Source: Phycisphaerales bacterium
GTDB lineage: Bacteria > Planctomycetota > Phycisphaerae > Phycisphaerales > UBA1924
Length of the DNA stretch: 64,000 nt
NCBI GenBank assembly: GCA_029260295.1
Contig: JAJDDN010000007.1
Location: forward strand, 310,001-374,000
Direction: 5' to 3'
Each line of letters opens with the position of its first letter. Positions within the stretch are counted from its first letter, which is position 1. A program made the translations under genes and the position numbers. The notes beneath the pieces were generated by a model. It made no database searches, had not been told where the DNA came from, and saw only the letters and a list, made by a program, of their open reading frames with translations. Below, piece by piece: positions 44,620-53,131 of the stretch.

Positions 44620-45561
44620 TCAGCCCCGCGTCGGCTCCACACTCGGCGTCCGCGTCACCCGGTCCATCGTCATCCCAAACAAATCCTCTGAATACCCCTG
44701 CTCATCACGCCGAGCCGCCAGAGGCCCATCAGGATCCCCACGCAAAAACTGACGCACAAGCTGCCGGTCCTCATCCATCTTCTTGGTCTGCTCGTCATCA
44801 AGATCCCGCAGATGCTCAAACCAACTCCGCTCATTGACACACAGCATCCGCCCACGATCAAGCATCGCCATCCGATCCGCGATCGTAAACGCCGAGTCCA
44901 TCTCATGAGTCACCACCACACTCGTCACCCCGAGCTGCTTAGAAAGCGCCATCATCAACTGGTCAATCTGAGCGCTCGTCACCGGATCAAGCCCGGCACT
45001 AGGCTCGTCATAAAACAAAATCTTCGGATCAAGCGCAAGAGCCCGCGCCAGCCCCGCACGCTTCTTCATCCCACCAGAAATCTGAGCCGGGAACTTGTCG
45101 GCATGCTCCCGCAGCCCAACAAGCTCGAGCTTGATCTTCACCTGAATATCAATAATCTCCTGATCAAGATCCGTGTGCTCCCGCAAAGGCAGAGCGATAT
45201 TCTCCGCCAGCGTCATCGAGTTAAACAACGCACCGCTCTGGAACAGAATCCCGAACTTCTTCCGCACCTCGTTGAGCCCCTCCTCATCAAGCCCGCAGAT
45301 ACCCTGCCCGAACAGCTCGATCGACCCCCCATCAACCTCGTGCGTCCCGATCATGCAACGCAGCAGCGTCGACTTGCCGGACCCAGACCCCCCCATCACC
45401 ACCATCGTCTCGCCGGGATACACATCAAGATCAATGCTCTCAAGCACCGTCACACCATCAAACTTCTTAACCACCCCCCGGCAGCGAACCACAGGCTCGA
45501 CACCCTCGCGGTCAATCCCGTCAACAGACTCACAACCAAGTTTCCCGATCTGTTGATTCAA
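44620..45561 (-). CDS. MlaF-like ABC transporter ATPase
   Basis: The Walker A GGSGSGKST, Q-loop LFQSGALFNSMTLAENIALPL, signature ISGGMKKRAGLARAL and Walker B ILFYDEPSAGLDPVT with THEMDSA define an MlaF/MkI-type ATPase. The helical insert QSGALFNS is typical of lipid importers. The start is a TTG at 45561; a nearby later start is possible. MlaE permease, which should partner it, is not encoded in this window. Confidence 0.93.
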   Translation of the reverse strand: MNQQIGKLGCESVDGIDREGVEPVVRCRGVVKKFDGVTVLESIDLDVYPGETMVVMGGSGSGKSTLLRCMIGTHEVDGGSIELFGQGICGLDEEGLNEVRKKFGILFQSGALFNSMTLAENIALPLREHTDLDQEIIDIQVKIKLELVGLREHADKFPAQISGGMKKRAGLARALALDPKILFYDEPSAGLDPVTSAQIDQLMMALSKQLGVTSVVVTHEMDSAFTIADRMAMLDRGRMLCVNERSWFEHLRDLDDEQTKKMDEDRQLVRQFLRGDPDGPLAARRDEQGYSEDLFGMTMDRVTRTPSVEPTRG

Positions 45562-45595
45562 AGAAAGCCCCGATCAGTTCGATACATCCACAACA

Positions 45596-46390
45596 TCAAG
45601 GCCCATCCATCGGCTCATCAACAAGCTCATCGCCCGCATCACCAGTGGCATCCTTAATCTCAACATCAGGAACAACTGCACCCGGATTCGGATTCACCCA
45701 GTCCCAAGGCGGAAGCACAGTCTCATTCCCATCCACATCCACCACAATGATCCGGACCGGAGAAATCGAACCAGCGTTCGCCTGGTTCGGATCGATCTGG
45801 ATAACCACCAATCCAATCCCGTTCCCAAACTTCATCGGCATCGGGATGTGGTTCGGACGCCCGTTGTATCTCTGGATCTGCTCACCAACAACGCCGTACC
45901 CCTGGAACATCTCAGTGACACCATGCGTCTCAGAAACCACAGGACCAAGCCCGCCCATATACCCCTGAGCAAACTCAGCAAACATCTCATCTGACACCCC
46001 AGCCGCCGGTAGCCCAAGCCCCGCCCGAGCCGCAGCATAATCCCCAGATTCAATATCACGCAGCACCTGTGCCGTCGGTGCAGCCGCGCTCGTCTCCATC
46101 CAGTTGAGCCCGAATACCGAAGCCCCCAAAATGCCGCCCCAAAGCGCCAGCGTCAGCAACCCAATAAGCAGCCCCGCGATCGCAAAGCCCATCCCCCCGA
46201 GCCGACCCTTGGATCTCGAAATCCCCACAATCCCGAAGATCGAAAGAAAGATCCCGGGGATCGCGGTAAGCCCGCCGCAGCACCCAATACAAGAGCACAC
46301 CAGCCCCAAAATCGCGGCGATACTCGTCCGCTCAGGCTCGTTGTACATCGTGATATGTTCGGTCCCGTCAAACTGTTGCATTTGTGTCAT
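45596..46390 (-). CDS. DUF4190-type membrane protein
   Basis: Residues 20-105 hold hydrophobic helices with the DUF4190 pattern (SIAAILGLVCSCIGC, PGIFLSIFGIVGISRSKGRLGGMGFAIAGLLIGLL). The soluble C-terminal 160 residues (a beta-like region with NGRPNHIPMPMKFGNGIGLVVIQID) end in a Pro/Asp tail. It precedes the ABC ATPase gene by 34 bases on the same strand and may belong to that operon. Function unknown. Confidence 0.8.
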   Translation of the reverse strand: MTQMQQFDGTEHITMYNEPERTSIAAILGLVCSCIGCCGGLTAIPGIFLSIFGIVGISRSKGRLGGMGFAIAGLLIGLLTLALWGGILGASVFGLNWMETSAAAPTAQVLRDIESGDYAAARAGLGLPAAGVSDEMFAEFAQGYMGGLGPVVSETHGVTEMFQGYGVVGEQIQRYNGRPNHIPMPMKFGNGIGLVVIQIDPNQANAGSISPVRIIVVDVDGNETVLPPWDWVNPNPGAVVPDVEIKDATGDAGDELVDEPMDGP

Positions 46391-46560
46391 ACAACCACCC
46401 TATCCGACTTCCCCCCCACAAACCACCCCTCCCCCCCAAAGTGAAGATCACGCCTACGCAACAAGAACCACGCCTTGACGGGGTTTGCTCTTGCGAGTTC
46501 GCTCTAGAAAGGCATATATTTGGGACAAGCTTTAGACCGAAGCAACTTTAACTTGCGTGG

Positions 46561-46655
46561 GCTTTACTTCGGGGTCTTAATTTGGGGGGGCTTAATTTTG
46601 GGGGGGCTTTACTTTGGGGGTCTTTACTTTGGGGGGGGTCTTTTACTTTGGGGGG
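46561..46655 (+). repeat. Tandem G-tract array
   Basis: Six degenerate units of about 15 bases, each of the form CTT(T)A(C/A)TTTGGGGGG with 4 to 8 G in a row. The array abuts the TAG of the minus-strand prepilin-like gene. On the minus strand it is a C-rich, G-poor transcript end. A related motif occurs at 46430-46452 and at the poly-C start near 40700. Confidence 0.85.
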
Positions 46656-47891
46656 CTACTTGGTGCCGATCAGCAGATCGTCGAACGACTGAAACACATC
46701 AATATTGGTGAACGCGCCGTTGTCGTCGGTGAGCCGCTCTTGAGTAGGCCCCTGCGAAATATAGTTATTCCCAAAGTTCAGACTAAACGCTCCCCCGTCG
46801 AAATCTCCGCTCGAAATCCAGCCCTCACCCGTATTACTCAAGAACACGCCATCAGCACCCGCCGAATGAACCATAAACCGTCCCCGAGGAATAGTCGGGA
46901 AGACTTCTGTATACGCCGCGTTATCGAGCCCATCAACACCCGGATCGACCAAGAACGACGATGGCGACGCCAGCATGGTCGCCAAACTCCTGATCCGATC
47001 CATCTCATCAGCAACCCCTCCCCCGATCACACTCGTTGTTCCGTCGGCAGGATCCCCCGCCATATTGATCCCCCCGCCGCCAAACTCCGTTGCATCCAAA
47101 AACGCCGCGTTGGACGCCAAATAAAACCACGCCGGCCCCGTCGGGTCCGCAGGATTGCCCGCGCCATCACTACTAATACGAGCAAACTGGCTATACACAT
47201 CATTCGGGTCAGCCCCGTCAACCACCAAAATCGACCCACGCGCCGACTGATCCTGCGACCACGCCAGCATCGGGTTCCCCCAAGCATCACGAACATCAGG
47301 CATCAACACCTGTCCAACCGACAACGACCCGATCGGATCACTTAACTGCTCGCCCATCGGCGACCCCGCCTGCCCGTCATCGCCATGCCCCGCAGGAATA
47401 AACGATTTGGCATCAGGCGTGTAATACGCACCCGTCGACCCGATCAGATTGATATTCACAATCACACGGTTCTCCGCCTCATCCGAAGGACCGATCTCGA
47501 TAATCCCCTCCGCAGGATTCACCGAAGGCGCGTCCGGGTCGTCGGCACGCGCAAGCACCGCCGCCGATCCACCAAGATCGAGCATCGCGTTCTCCATCGC
47601 AGACATACCAATCGCCAGGTTATCCGAATGCCCCATCAAGGCCTCCGAAAAATAACCCGGGTTCCGGCCGGCATTGTCATTCCCAAACCGCTGAGCAGCA
47701 GACGAAATATCCGCCATCATCGACTGCGTACTTATTTTCATCGCAGTCTGCCTCGCCCCCGACAACGCGGGGAGCAACAACGAAATCAACAACGCAATAA
47801 TCGCGATCACAAGCAGCATCTCGACGAGACTAAACCCATCTCGCCGACCCTCGCCAACACCACGCACCAAGCTCATTTCACGATCAGCCAT
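46656..47891 (-). CDS. Prepilin-type (type II secretion/type IV pilin-like) protein
   Basis: The ATG at 47891 gives 411 residues. Soon after it comes a prepilin cleavage and methylation motif: GRRDGFSLVEMLLVIAIIALLISLLLPAL, with Gly preceding Phe and Glu at +5. Planctomycetes carry many such DUF1559/H-X9-DG-like pseudopilins; this one has a long Ala/Gly/Asp-rich C-terminal domain without recognised motifs. It likely sits in the inner membrane or a pseudopilus. A G-tract array follows the stop. Confidence 0.85.
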   Translation of the reverse strand: MADREMSLVRGVGEGRRDGFSLVEMLLVIAIIALLISLLLPALSGARQTAMKISTQSMMADISSAAQRFGNDNAGRNPGYFSEALMGHSDNLAIGMSAMENAMLDLGGSAAVLARADDPDAPSVNPAEGIIEIGPSDEAENRVIVNINLIGSTGAYYTPDAKSFIPAGHGDDGQAGSPMGEQLSDPIGSLSVGQVLMPDVRDAWGNPMLAWSQDQSARGSILVVDGADPNDVYSQFARISSDGAGNPADPTGPAWFYLASNAAFLDATEFGGGGINMAGDPADGTTSVIGGGVADEMDRIRSLATMLASPSSFLVDPGVDGLDNAAYTEVFPTIPRGRFMVHSAGADGVFLSNTGEGWISSGDFDGGAFSLNFGNNYISQGPTQERLTDDNGAFTNIDVFQSFDDLLIGTK

Positions 47892-48072
47892 ACCCTGCAC
47901 TCCAATTTCGAACTGAAAAACCCGCCTACAAGCACCACAACCGCGCCGCCCGGCACATAGCCAAACCACCCGATCACAGCGTATCCCCACTACTCTATAC
48001 GCACCCAATCCCCAATTGGATGCCCAACCCCCAAAGCTACCCAACCCCACTCCAAAAACCAATCAGCCCCAC

Positions 48073-48318
48073 CTACATCACCACAACCAAAAACAGCACG
48101 ATTAACCCCAATACACCTAAAATCGCCCAAACCGACAGCGACTTCTCCCCCTCCACAACATACTCCCCGCATTCATGGCACACCGTCGCCTGGTCATACA
48201 TTTGAGCCCCGCACCGCCTGCAACGCATCAACTCATCCCCAAAACGGTCCAGATCAGCCCCGCTAGGCCCCTCAGGGTCCAATCCCTCGCCCAAATCCCA
48301 GTCAGAATCAGCATTCAT
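48073..48318 (-). CDS. Zinc-ribbon membrane protein
   Basis: A GGAGG site eight bases upstream selects the ATG at 48318 (81 residues). The acidic N-terminus is followed by a zinc ribbon with two CxxC knuckles (CRRCG, CHECG) and a single C-terminal membrane helix (VWAILGVLGLIVLFLVVVM). The family is unrecognised; the ribbon suggests a small regulatory or assembly factor. Confidence 0.75.
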   Translation of the reverse strand: MNADSDWDLGEGLDPEGPSGADLDRFGDELMRCRRCGAQMYDQATVCHECGEYVVEGEKSLSVWAILGVLGLIVLFLVVVM

Positions 48319-48413
48319 CAACATCACCTCCGCCCCGCAACACTCAGACAATCATAACTCCTTACATACAAACAGACTTCAGAGACACCCATTTATCATC
48401 CGATATCCAATCC

Positions 48414-49268
48414 ATGTCCATCTATGGCCTCTCAAACCTGACCTTCGGCATCCCCCGCCTCAACCAGCACCGGGCCGACATCGCCCAGTCCCTCCAGCGA
48501 CTCTCCACAGGCAAACAAATCAACCGCGCCGCAGACGACCCCACAGGCCTCGTCGTCTCCACCAAACTCCACGCCTCCAAACTCTCCATAGAACGCCGCC
48601 TCACCAGCTTCCAGAGAGAATCTACACAACTCGGCGCCCAAGAAGGCGGCCTCTCGGTTCTCTCAGACCTCCTCATCGAACTCAGCGAACTCACCATTTC
48701 CTCAGCCAGCACCGCAACAACCACCCAGCAAGAACAAGACGCCAACACAACCAAAGCCAGCTCCATCATCACCTCCATCAACCACATCGCAGGCTCGACA
48801 ACCTTCCAAGGCTCCAACATCCTCTCCGGATTCGCCGCCGCAAACCTCGGCTCAATCATGGTCGAAACCACAGATCCAGAAACAGGCGAACCCACAACCG
48901 TCGAAATGACCCTCGCAGATCTCCCACAACTCCTCGAAACAAACCCCCAAGCCGCCCAAGACCTCGCCGAGCAAGCCGCAAGCAAAGTCACAGGCCGCCG
49001 CGGTGCCGTCGGCAACCGGATCAGATCAATCGAATCTGAATCCCGAGTACTCCAATCCGAACTCACCAACACCACCGAAGCCCTCTCAGGCATCGAGGAC
49101 ACCGACTACGCCATCGAATCCGCCAAGCTCGTCCGCGCACAAATCCTCGAACAAGCGACCACCCAAACCATGGTCATCCAACGCAAACAAGTCGAGTCCA
49201 TGCTCGACCTCCTCACCAACTCTACAAATCAACTCTCAAGCACCGCACCAATATCTTCGCGGTCCTAG
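48414..49268 (+). CDS. Flagellin
   Basis: The N-terminal 110 residues match flagellin D0/D1 (LQRLSTGKQINRAADDPTGLVVSTKL), and the C-terminus matches the other half (ALSGIEDTDYAIESAKLVRAQILEQA). The central variable region is short, so the total is 284 residues. No other flagellar gene is nearby. Its stop overlaps the tetR stop on the other strand by four bases. Confidence 0.9.
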   Translation: MSIYGLSNLTFGIPRLNQHRADIAQSLQRLSTGKQINRAADDPTGLVVSTKLHASKLSIERRLTSFQRESTQLGAQEGGLSVLSDLLIELSELTISSASTATTTQQEQDANTTKASSIITSINHIAGSTTFQGSNILSGFAAANLGSIMVETTDPETGEPTTVEMTLADLPQLLETNPQAAQDLAEQAASKVTGRRGAVGNRIRSIESESRVLQSELTNTTEALSGIEDTDYAIESAKLVRAQILEQATTQTMVIQRKQVESMLDLLTNSTNQLSSTAPISSRS

Positions 49269-49879
49269 TCCCCGCCCCGCTTGATCCCAGGCCCAACAAG
49301 CACCCGCGCCAACACCTCACGCACAGAAACCCCATCCTCATCACGCCCATGCCCAGGCACCCCCATCGCCTCAAGCACGCCGTACCCCATCCCGATATTG
49401 ACCAGCACCCAGCTCAGCACATCCGCACTAAACCGGTCATCCACCGATTTATTCTCCTGCGCACGAACGATCTCTTTGGATATAAACGCATGCAGCGCGG
49501 TCATATGGTTCGACACCGCCGCATGAATCAGCTCGTCATCAATCTCAGAAACCGACTGCAGCATCACCCGGTAGCCAATCTGACCATCATTCGACACCAT
49601 CGGGTTCTCCCCGAGCAATCGAGCCAGCCGGATCGCCGGGTTCTCAGACCGACTCAGATCCGCATCCCACTGCTCAAGCGTCTGCCGGCCGGTCCGTTCA
49701 ATAAGCGCAACAAACAGATCCCGCTTGCTCTTAAAGTGCCTATAGATGATCGGCTCGGTCACCCCCGCCTCTTTGGCGATCTGCGCAGTCGTCGCCCCCG
49801 CGTATCCCTTGCGAGAAAACAACTGAGCCGCCACATCGAGCAACTGTTCACGCCTTTGTGCCGCCGGCAGTCGAGCCAT
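49265..49879 (-). CDS. TetR-family transcriptional regulator
   Basis: The N-terminal HTH reads REQLLDVAAQLFSRKGYAGATTAQIAKEAGVTEPIIYRHFKSKRDLF, a standard TetR domain; the rest is a helical ligand domain. The ATG at 49879 has a GGAAGGTG site upstream, giving 204 residues, and overlaps the yidD gene end by 32 bases. Target and ligand are not known. Confidence 0.9.
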   Translation of the reverse strand: MARLPAAQRREQLLDVAAQLFSRKGYAGATTAQIAKEAGVTEPIIYRHFKSKRDLFVALIERTGRQTLEQWDADLSRSENPAIRLARLLGENPMVSNDGQIGYRVMLQSVSEIDDELIHAAVSNHMTALHAFISKEIVRAQENKSVDDRFSADVLSWVLVNIGMGYGVLEAMGVPGHGRDEDGVSVREVLARVLVGPGIKRGGD

Positions 49880-50198
49880 CCGATTCACCTTCCTGATCGC
49901 CCCCATCAGGGCTCTGGTCTTCATCACCCGGAATCCGCACCGGATCAAACCCACCCGCATTCCACGGGTGACACCGACATATCCGCCCCGCCGTCATCTT
50001 CGTCCCAGCAATCGGCCCATGGAGCCGATACGCCTCGCCGGCATACCGAGAACAAGTCGGCTCAAACCGACACTGCCCACCAACAACCGGAGACAACACA
50101 ACACGATAGACCCGGATCACCAAAAGAAACGGCACATTCCCCAACCGTCCCAACCAACCAATCTCAGACTCCACCCGCGAAGAAGCCGCCAACCCCAT
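49848..50198 (-). CDS. yidD: Membrane protein insertion efficiency factor YidD
   Basis: YidD assists membrane protein insertion. The family signature is clear: LVIRVYRVVLSPVVGGQCRFEPTCSRYAGEAYRLHGPIAGTKMTAGRICRCHPWNAGGFDPV. The ATG at 50198 gives 116 residues; upstream frame is open but lies in the family B repeat. It follows rnpA, the usual order, but rpmH is not upstream here. A Ser/Gly/Asp tail extends the C-terminus and overlaps tetR. Confidence 0.93.
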   Translation of the reverse strand: MGLAASSRVESEIGWLGRLGNVPFLLVIRVYRVVLSPVVGGQCRFEPTCSRYAGEAYRLHGPIAGTKMTAGRICRCHPWNAGGFDPVRIPGDEDQSPDGGDQEGESDGSTAGGTKA

Positions 50199-50219
50199 CG
50201 ACACTTCCCCATTCTTTCT

Positions 50220-50272
50220 CCTCCCCCGTCCTGACGGGGGAGGTGTCTGCGCAGCAGACGGAGGGGGTCTTC
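50220..50272 (+). repeat. Family B double-hairpin repeat, copy 2
   Basis: Hairpin 1 pairs CCTCCCCCGTC with GACGGGGGAGG; hairpin 2 pairs GTCTGC with GCAGAC (loop gca). Then GGAGGGGGTCTTC. Both stems differ from copy 1 (35454) yet still pair. It lies between yidD and rnpA. Confidence 0.85.
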
Positions 50273-50280
50273 TCTTCTCT

Positions 50281-50685
50281 TCACCCTTTCCCATTCTCCT
50301 TCCCCCCATCCCCGCGCTTCTCCACCACCCGAACCGCCGCCTTGGCCGCACCCGAAAACCACTCCCGCCAAACCTCAAGCCCAACAGATTCATGCCTCCG
50401 CACCGCCACCACCAAGTCATATCCCCCACCATTACCCGCCATCGGCACATTGACCCGCTCATGCCGGAACGCCTCACGGATCATCCGCTTCACTTTCCCC
50501 CGCACCACCGCATTACCCACCTTCCGCCCAACCGACAGCCCCAGCCGATGCTCGCTCAATCCATTGGGCATCGCAAACACCGTCATCGCCCCGCGAGATT
50601 TGCGCACCTTAAACGCAAACACCGCCGCGAACTCATCAGAGCCCTTCACCCGATGCCTCTTTCTGTAAAACAGCCGCTCACCCAT
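50281..50685 (-). CDS. rnpA: Ribonuclease P protein component
   Basis: RnpA binds RNase P RNA to process tRNA 5' ends. The conserved region RLGLSVGRKVGNAVVRGKVKRMIREAFRHER is present; 134 residues is typical. The ATG at 50685 fits the family; the frame is open to 50934 but that part covers the repeats. yidD follows 82 bases downstream, separated by the family B repeat. Confidence 0.92.
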   Translation of the reverse strand: MGERLFYRKRHRVKGSDEFAAVFAFKVRKSRGAMTVFAMPNGLSEHRLGLSVGRKVGNAVVRGKVKRMIREAFRHERVNVPMAGNGGGYDLVVAVRRHESVGLEVWREWFSGAAKAAVRVVEKRGDGGKENGKG

Positions 50686-50725
50686 ATCCCAACAATAAGC
50701 CCCCCGCCTCCAATCTTCTCTTCCC

Positions 50726-50766
50726 CCCTCTCCCCGGGGGAGAGGGCTGGGGTGAGGGTCTTCTCT
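50726..50766 (+). repeat. Family C hairpin repeat
   Basis: A near-perfect inverted repeat (CCCTCTCCCC with GGGGAGAGGG) followed by CTGGGGTGAGGGTCTTCTC. It shares the GGGTCTTC tail with families A and B. A family D array follows 12 bases later. Confidence 0.8.
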
Positions 50767-50778
50767 TCCTCTCCCTCT

Positions 50779-50814
50779 TCCCCAATGCCCAGTGGCCAGT
50801 CCCCAATCCCTCCC
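50779..50814 (+). repeat. Family D heptamer array, copy 2
   Basis: Units CAATGCC, CAGTGGC, CAGTCCC, CAATCCC after CTTCCC. Directly after the family C element, as copy 1 follows family A. Confidence 0.7.
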
Positions 50815-50815
50815 A

Positions 50816-50859
50816 AAAACAAAGAAGGCCCGGTTGAGGGGGACAATCCCAACCGGGCC
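50816..50859 (-). terminator. Intrinsic terminator, minus strand
   Basis: GGCCCGGTTG pairs with CAACCGGGCC over 10 bp, with a T-rich tract on the minus strand after it. It ends a transcript arriving from 50860 or beyond. Confidence 0.75.
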
Positions 50860-51392
50860 GGTAGAGCGGATGGTCATCCAACCAACCGCTCTTGTTCTAA
50901 GCAGGTGCCGTCTCTCCCCAGGCGGCACACACACTCAGATTTCTCACCCATGATCCAATCAGACGCGGCGTCAAAGAAACCGCACACACAACGCCAAAGC
51001 GCCTGAACATCACAGGGAAACTCCGAGAAGTCCTACCCACCCGGAGCCGGATGAAATGACCAATCCCTCTTTCGAAGAACCGATCACACAATGACAGCCG
51101 CGATACCCATCCAGACACACGAACGCACATATAGCATGCCCGAGCACCACAACCATCCAAATGTCTTCTTTCAATCTCTGATCCACACCGAACAAACAGA
51201 CCGGCTTAGAAACGCAAATCAGATCACGACCCGAACGGGCCACGCCCAAACATACGCACCCCAAAACACCCCGGTTGCAACAACTCAACGCAATTTCAAC
51301 ATTGCCAACCGATTTCCCAACACCCAACCCCCACCCCAAGACCCCATAAGCCCATTCCCCCCCAATTCCCAGCCAATCGAGCTATCCCAACC
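50860..51392 (-). other. Noncoding region with serial hairpins
   Basis: No convincing reading frame is seen. On the minus strand, hairpins at 50905-50928 (GTGCCG/CGGCAC) and 50863-50892 (AGAGCGG/CCGCTCT) lead into the terminator at 50816-50859. It is either a long 3' end of the gene at 51393 or an independent small RNA. No rpmH, RNase P RNA or tmRNA signature was found. Confidence 0.45.
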
Positions 51393-53114
51393 TCACTCCT
51401 TCTCATGCCGAACCAACCCCGTCACCGAAACCGCCGCCAGCGTCGTCACAATCCACCCCATCAATATATGAATCGGTAGATAGATCCGCTTGACAGCCCA
51501 ATGGCTTGGTGTCCAGTAGGTCTCCTGATGTAAGTTCACCAACGGCAAGAACGCATCCGCCGAATACGCAAGAGGGCGGAACGCCGGATACTCATCAAGC
51601 CACGACTTGCCCTCATACGCCGCCTCCACCGCCTTGGCCTGCGTCGGTTGCATCACATTCGGATACGACTCATTCGCCCCAAAGACCTCCGACACATCAA
51701 GCCCACTAAAGACAATCGTTCCAATCACGATCAGCCAGAACATCCACAGAAACGGCAACCACCGGCGATACCCATATCCAATCAATCGCTCATACACCTT
51801 GTACCATACTCGCGCAAGCCAATACACCCACCGATCGCCCTCTTCCGCTTTCAACGCCGCAAGAACAGACGCGGCGTGTTTCTTAGCCGCCACATACATG
51901 ACTTGTTCCGCAAAAAACACTTGTCCGTTCTGACGAAAAATCTTTGCAAGCTGTTGGTATGGTTGCTGGTCGAATCGTTTATTTTCCCCTCGCGTAGAGT
52001 TATCATGCTTGTTCAGCCATTCTAAGCGATCGTTTAATGACCCAACCACACCCGGGTAAATTGCACGATATTCATAATCTGTGAAATTAATATCCGGCGG
52101 CCAAGCCCCCAGTTCATCATGCATATACCAGACTCGAGCACTAGTCATATCAACCTTGCTAGGAGCACTGAGAGGGTTGAAAAAGAATGCGCCGTTCACA
52201 GATACACGATCAAGATCTAAAGGCCCATCAAATCCTCCACGAGTACAATCAAGATTTTTTTGGATTGTTGCTCCAAGCAGCCGGACTAAATCTGTTGCAA
52301 AAAACCCGTTGCACAACATCACGCTCCCAGCAACTCGACTTCCGCTTGCATGTATAGAAATATCTCCTTTTCCATCGAATTTTCCGTTTCCACAATCAAA
52401 GTCCCCACCAATGGTCGCACTGGGGAACCAAACCATCCCAATTGCGTGAAATCCATCACGAAACATCACACTGCCACCCACTTGTACTTGATCTGCAAAT
52501 ATTGCACCAGAACTGTTACCATCAAATGTGCCACCAGTGCCACTCAAATTCCCGTTAATCTTTGCATTTAGAAGTCGAACCTCTCCATTTGTGCGAAATC
52601 CAGCCCGTAAAGACAAGCCACCATCGATTTGAACCCGCTCTAGACACAGCTTCTTAACAGCTGACCCATCGAGTATTAAATCCTTGAGCATTGCCCCCTG
52701 CGCCCGTAGTTCTTCTGGAATTACACATTTATACAACACGATTCGGAATGAAATCTCTACCCCATCTATATCGAGTTCCCCCTCAATATGGGCGTGAAAT
52801 ATAGCAATACCGAACACATCAACCAAAGCTTTCGCCTCACTCAATGAACACATCCATCTAATTATGGTTGACCGTACTATTCGGTGTGATCCCCAAGATT
52901 CCCAACAGCCCCAGTCCGACCCCTCCTGATTGGCGGAATCCCAAACAAGCGTTTCGTCACTCGATTTGATTGCTAGATCAACTATCTCTCCCATCGCCGC
53001 CCCCCGCAGCATCTTCACCTCCCCCTCCAGCAACTCCCCAAATTCTTCCTCCGCCAAACGAACAAGCTCGTCCGCCCGTTTCCGTTGCCCTGGTGTCCCG
53101 CGTGTCTTTGCCAT
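51393..53114 (-). CDS. Beta-repeat membrane protein of unknown function
   Basis: The 573-residue protein has a central stretch (about 155-330) of imperfect repeats such as VRLLNAKINGNLSGTGGTFDG, GGDFDCGNGKFDG and VRLLGATIQKNLDC, a beta-solenoid pattern seen in some bacterial proteins of unknown function. The C-terminal 200 residues hold membrane helices (WLPFLWMFWLIVIGTIVFSG, YLPIHILMGWIVTTLAAVSV) with a re-entrant-looking segment between them. The repeat part is more AT-rich than the ends. It lies 17 bases downstream of clpB on the same strand. Confidence 0.7.
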   Translation of the reverse strand: MAKTRGTPGQRKRADELVRLAEEEFGELLEGEVKMLRGAAMGEIVDLAIKSSDETLVWDSANQEGSDWGCWESWGSHRIVRSTIIRWMCSLSEAKALVDVFGIAIFHAHIEGELDIDGVEISFRIVLYKCVIPEELRAQGAMLKDLILDGSAVKKLCLERVQIDGGLSLRAGFRTNGEVRLLNAKINGNLSGTGGTFDGNSSGAIFADQVQVGGSVMFRDGFHAIGMVWFPSATIGGDFDCGNGKFDGKGDISIHASGSRVAGSVMLCNGFFATDLVRLLGATIQKNLDCTRGGFDGPLDLDRVSVNGAFFFNPLSAPSKVDMTSARVWYMHDELGAWPPDINFTDYEYRAIYPGVVGSLNDRLEWLNKHDNSTRGENKRFDQQPYQQLAKIFRQNGQVFFAEQVMYVAAKKHAASVLAALKAEEGDRWVYWLARVWYKVYERLIGYGYRRWLPFLWMFWLIVIGTIVFSGLDVSEVFGANESYPNVMQPTQAKAVEAAYEGKSWLDEYPAFRPLAYSADAFLPLVNLHQETYWTPSHWAVKRIYLPIHILMGWIVTTLAAVSVTGLVRHEKE

Positions 53115-53131
53115 AAATCTATATTACATCC

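Noticed and set aside
46520..46711. 63-residue plus-strand frame rich in Gly and Leu
   Set aside because: It is produced by the G-tract array itself, and overlaps the end of a real gene on the other strand.
48414..49268. Flagellar gene cluster
   Set aside because: Only one flagellin is present; no other flagellar gene flanks it.
50860..51392. Possible rpmH, RNase P RNA or tmRNA
   Set aside because: No L34-like peptide, no GAGGAAAGUCC, and no tRNA-like end with GGTTCGAATCC were found on either strand.
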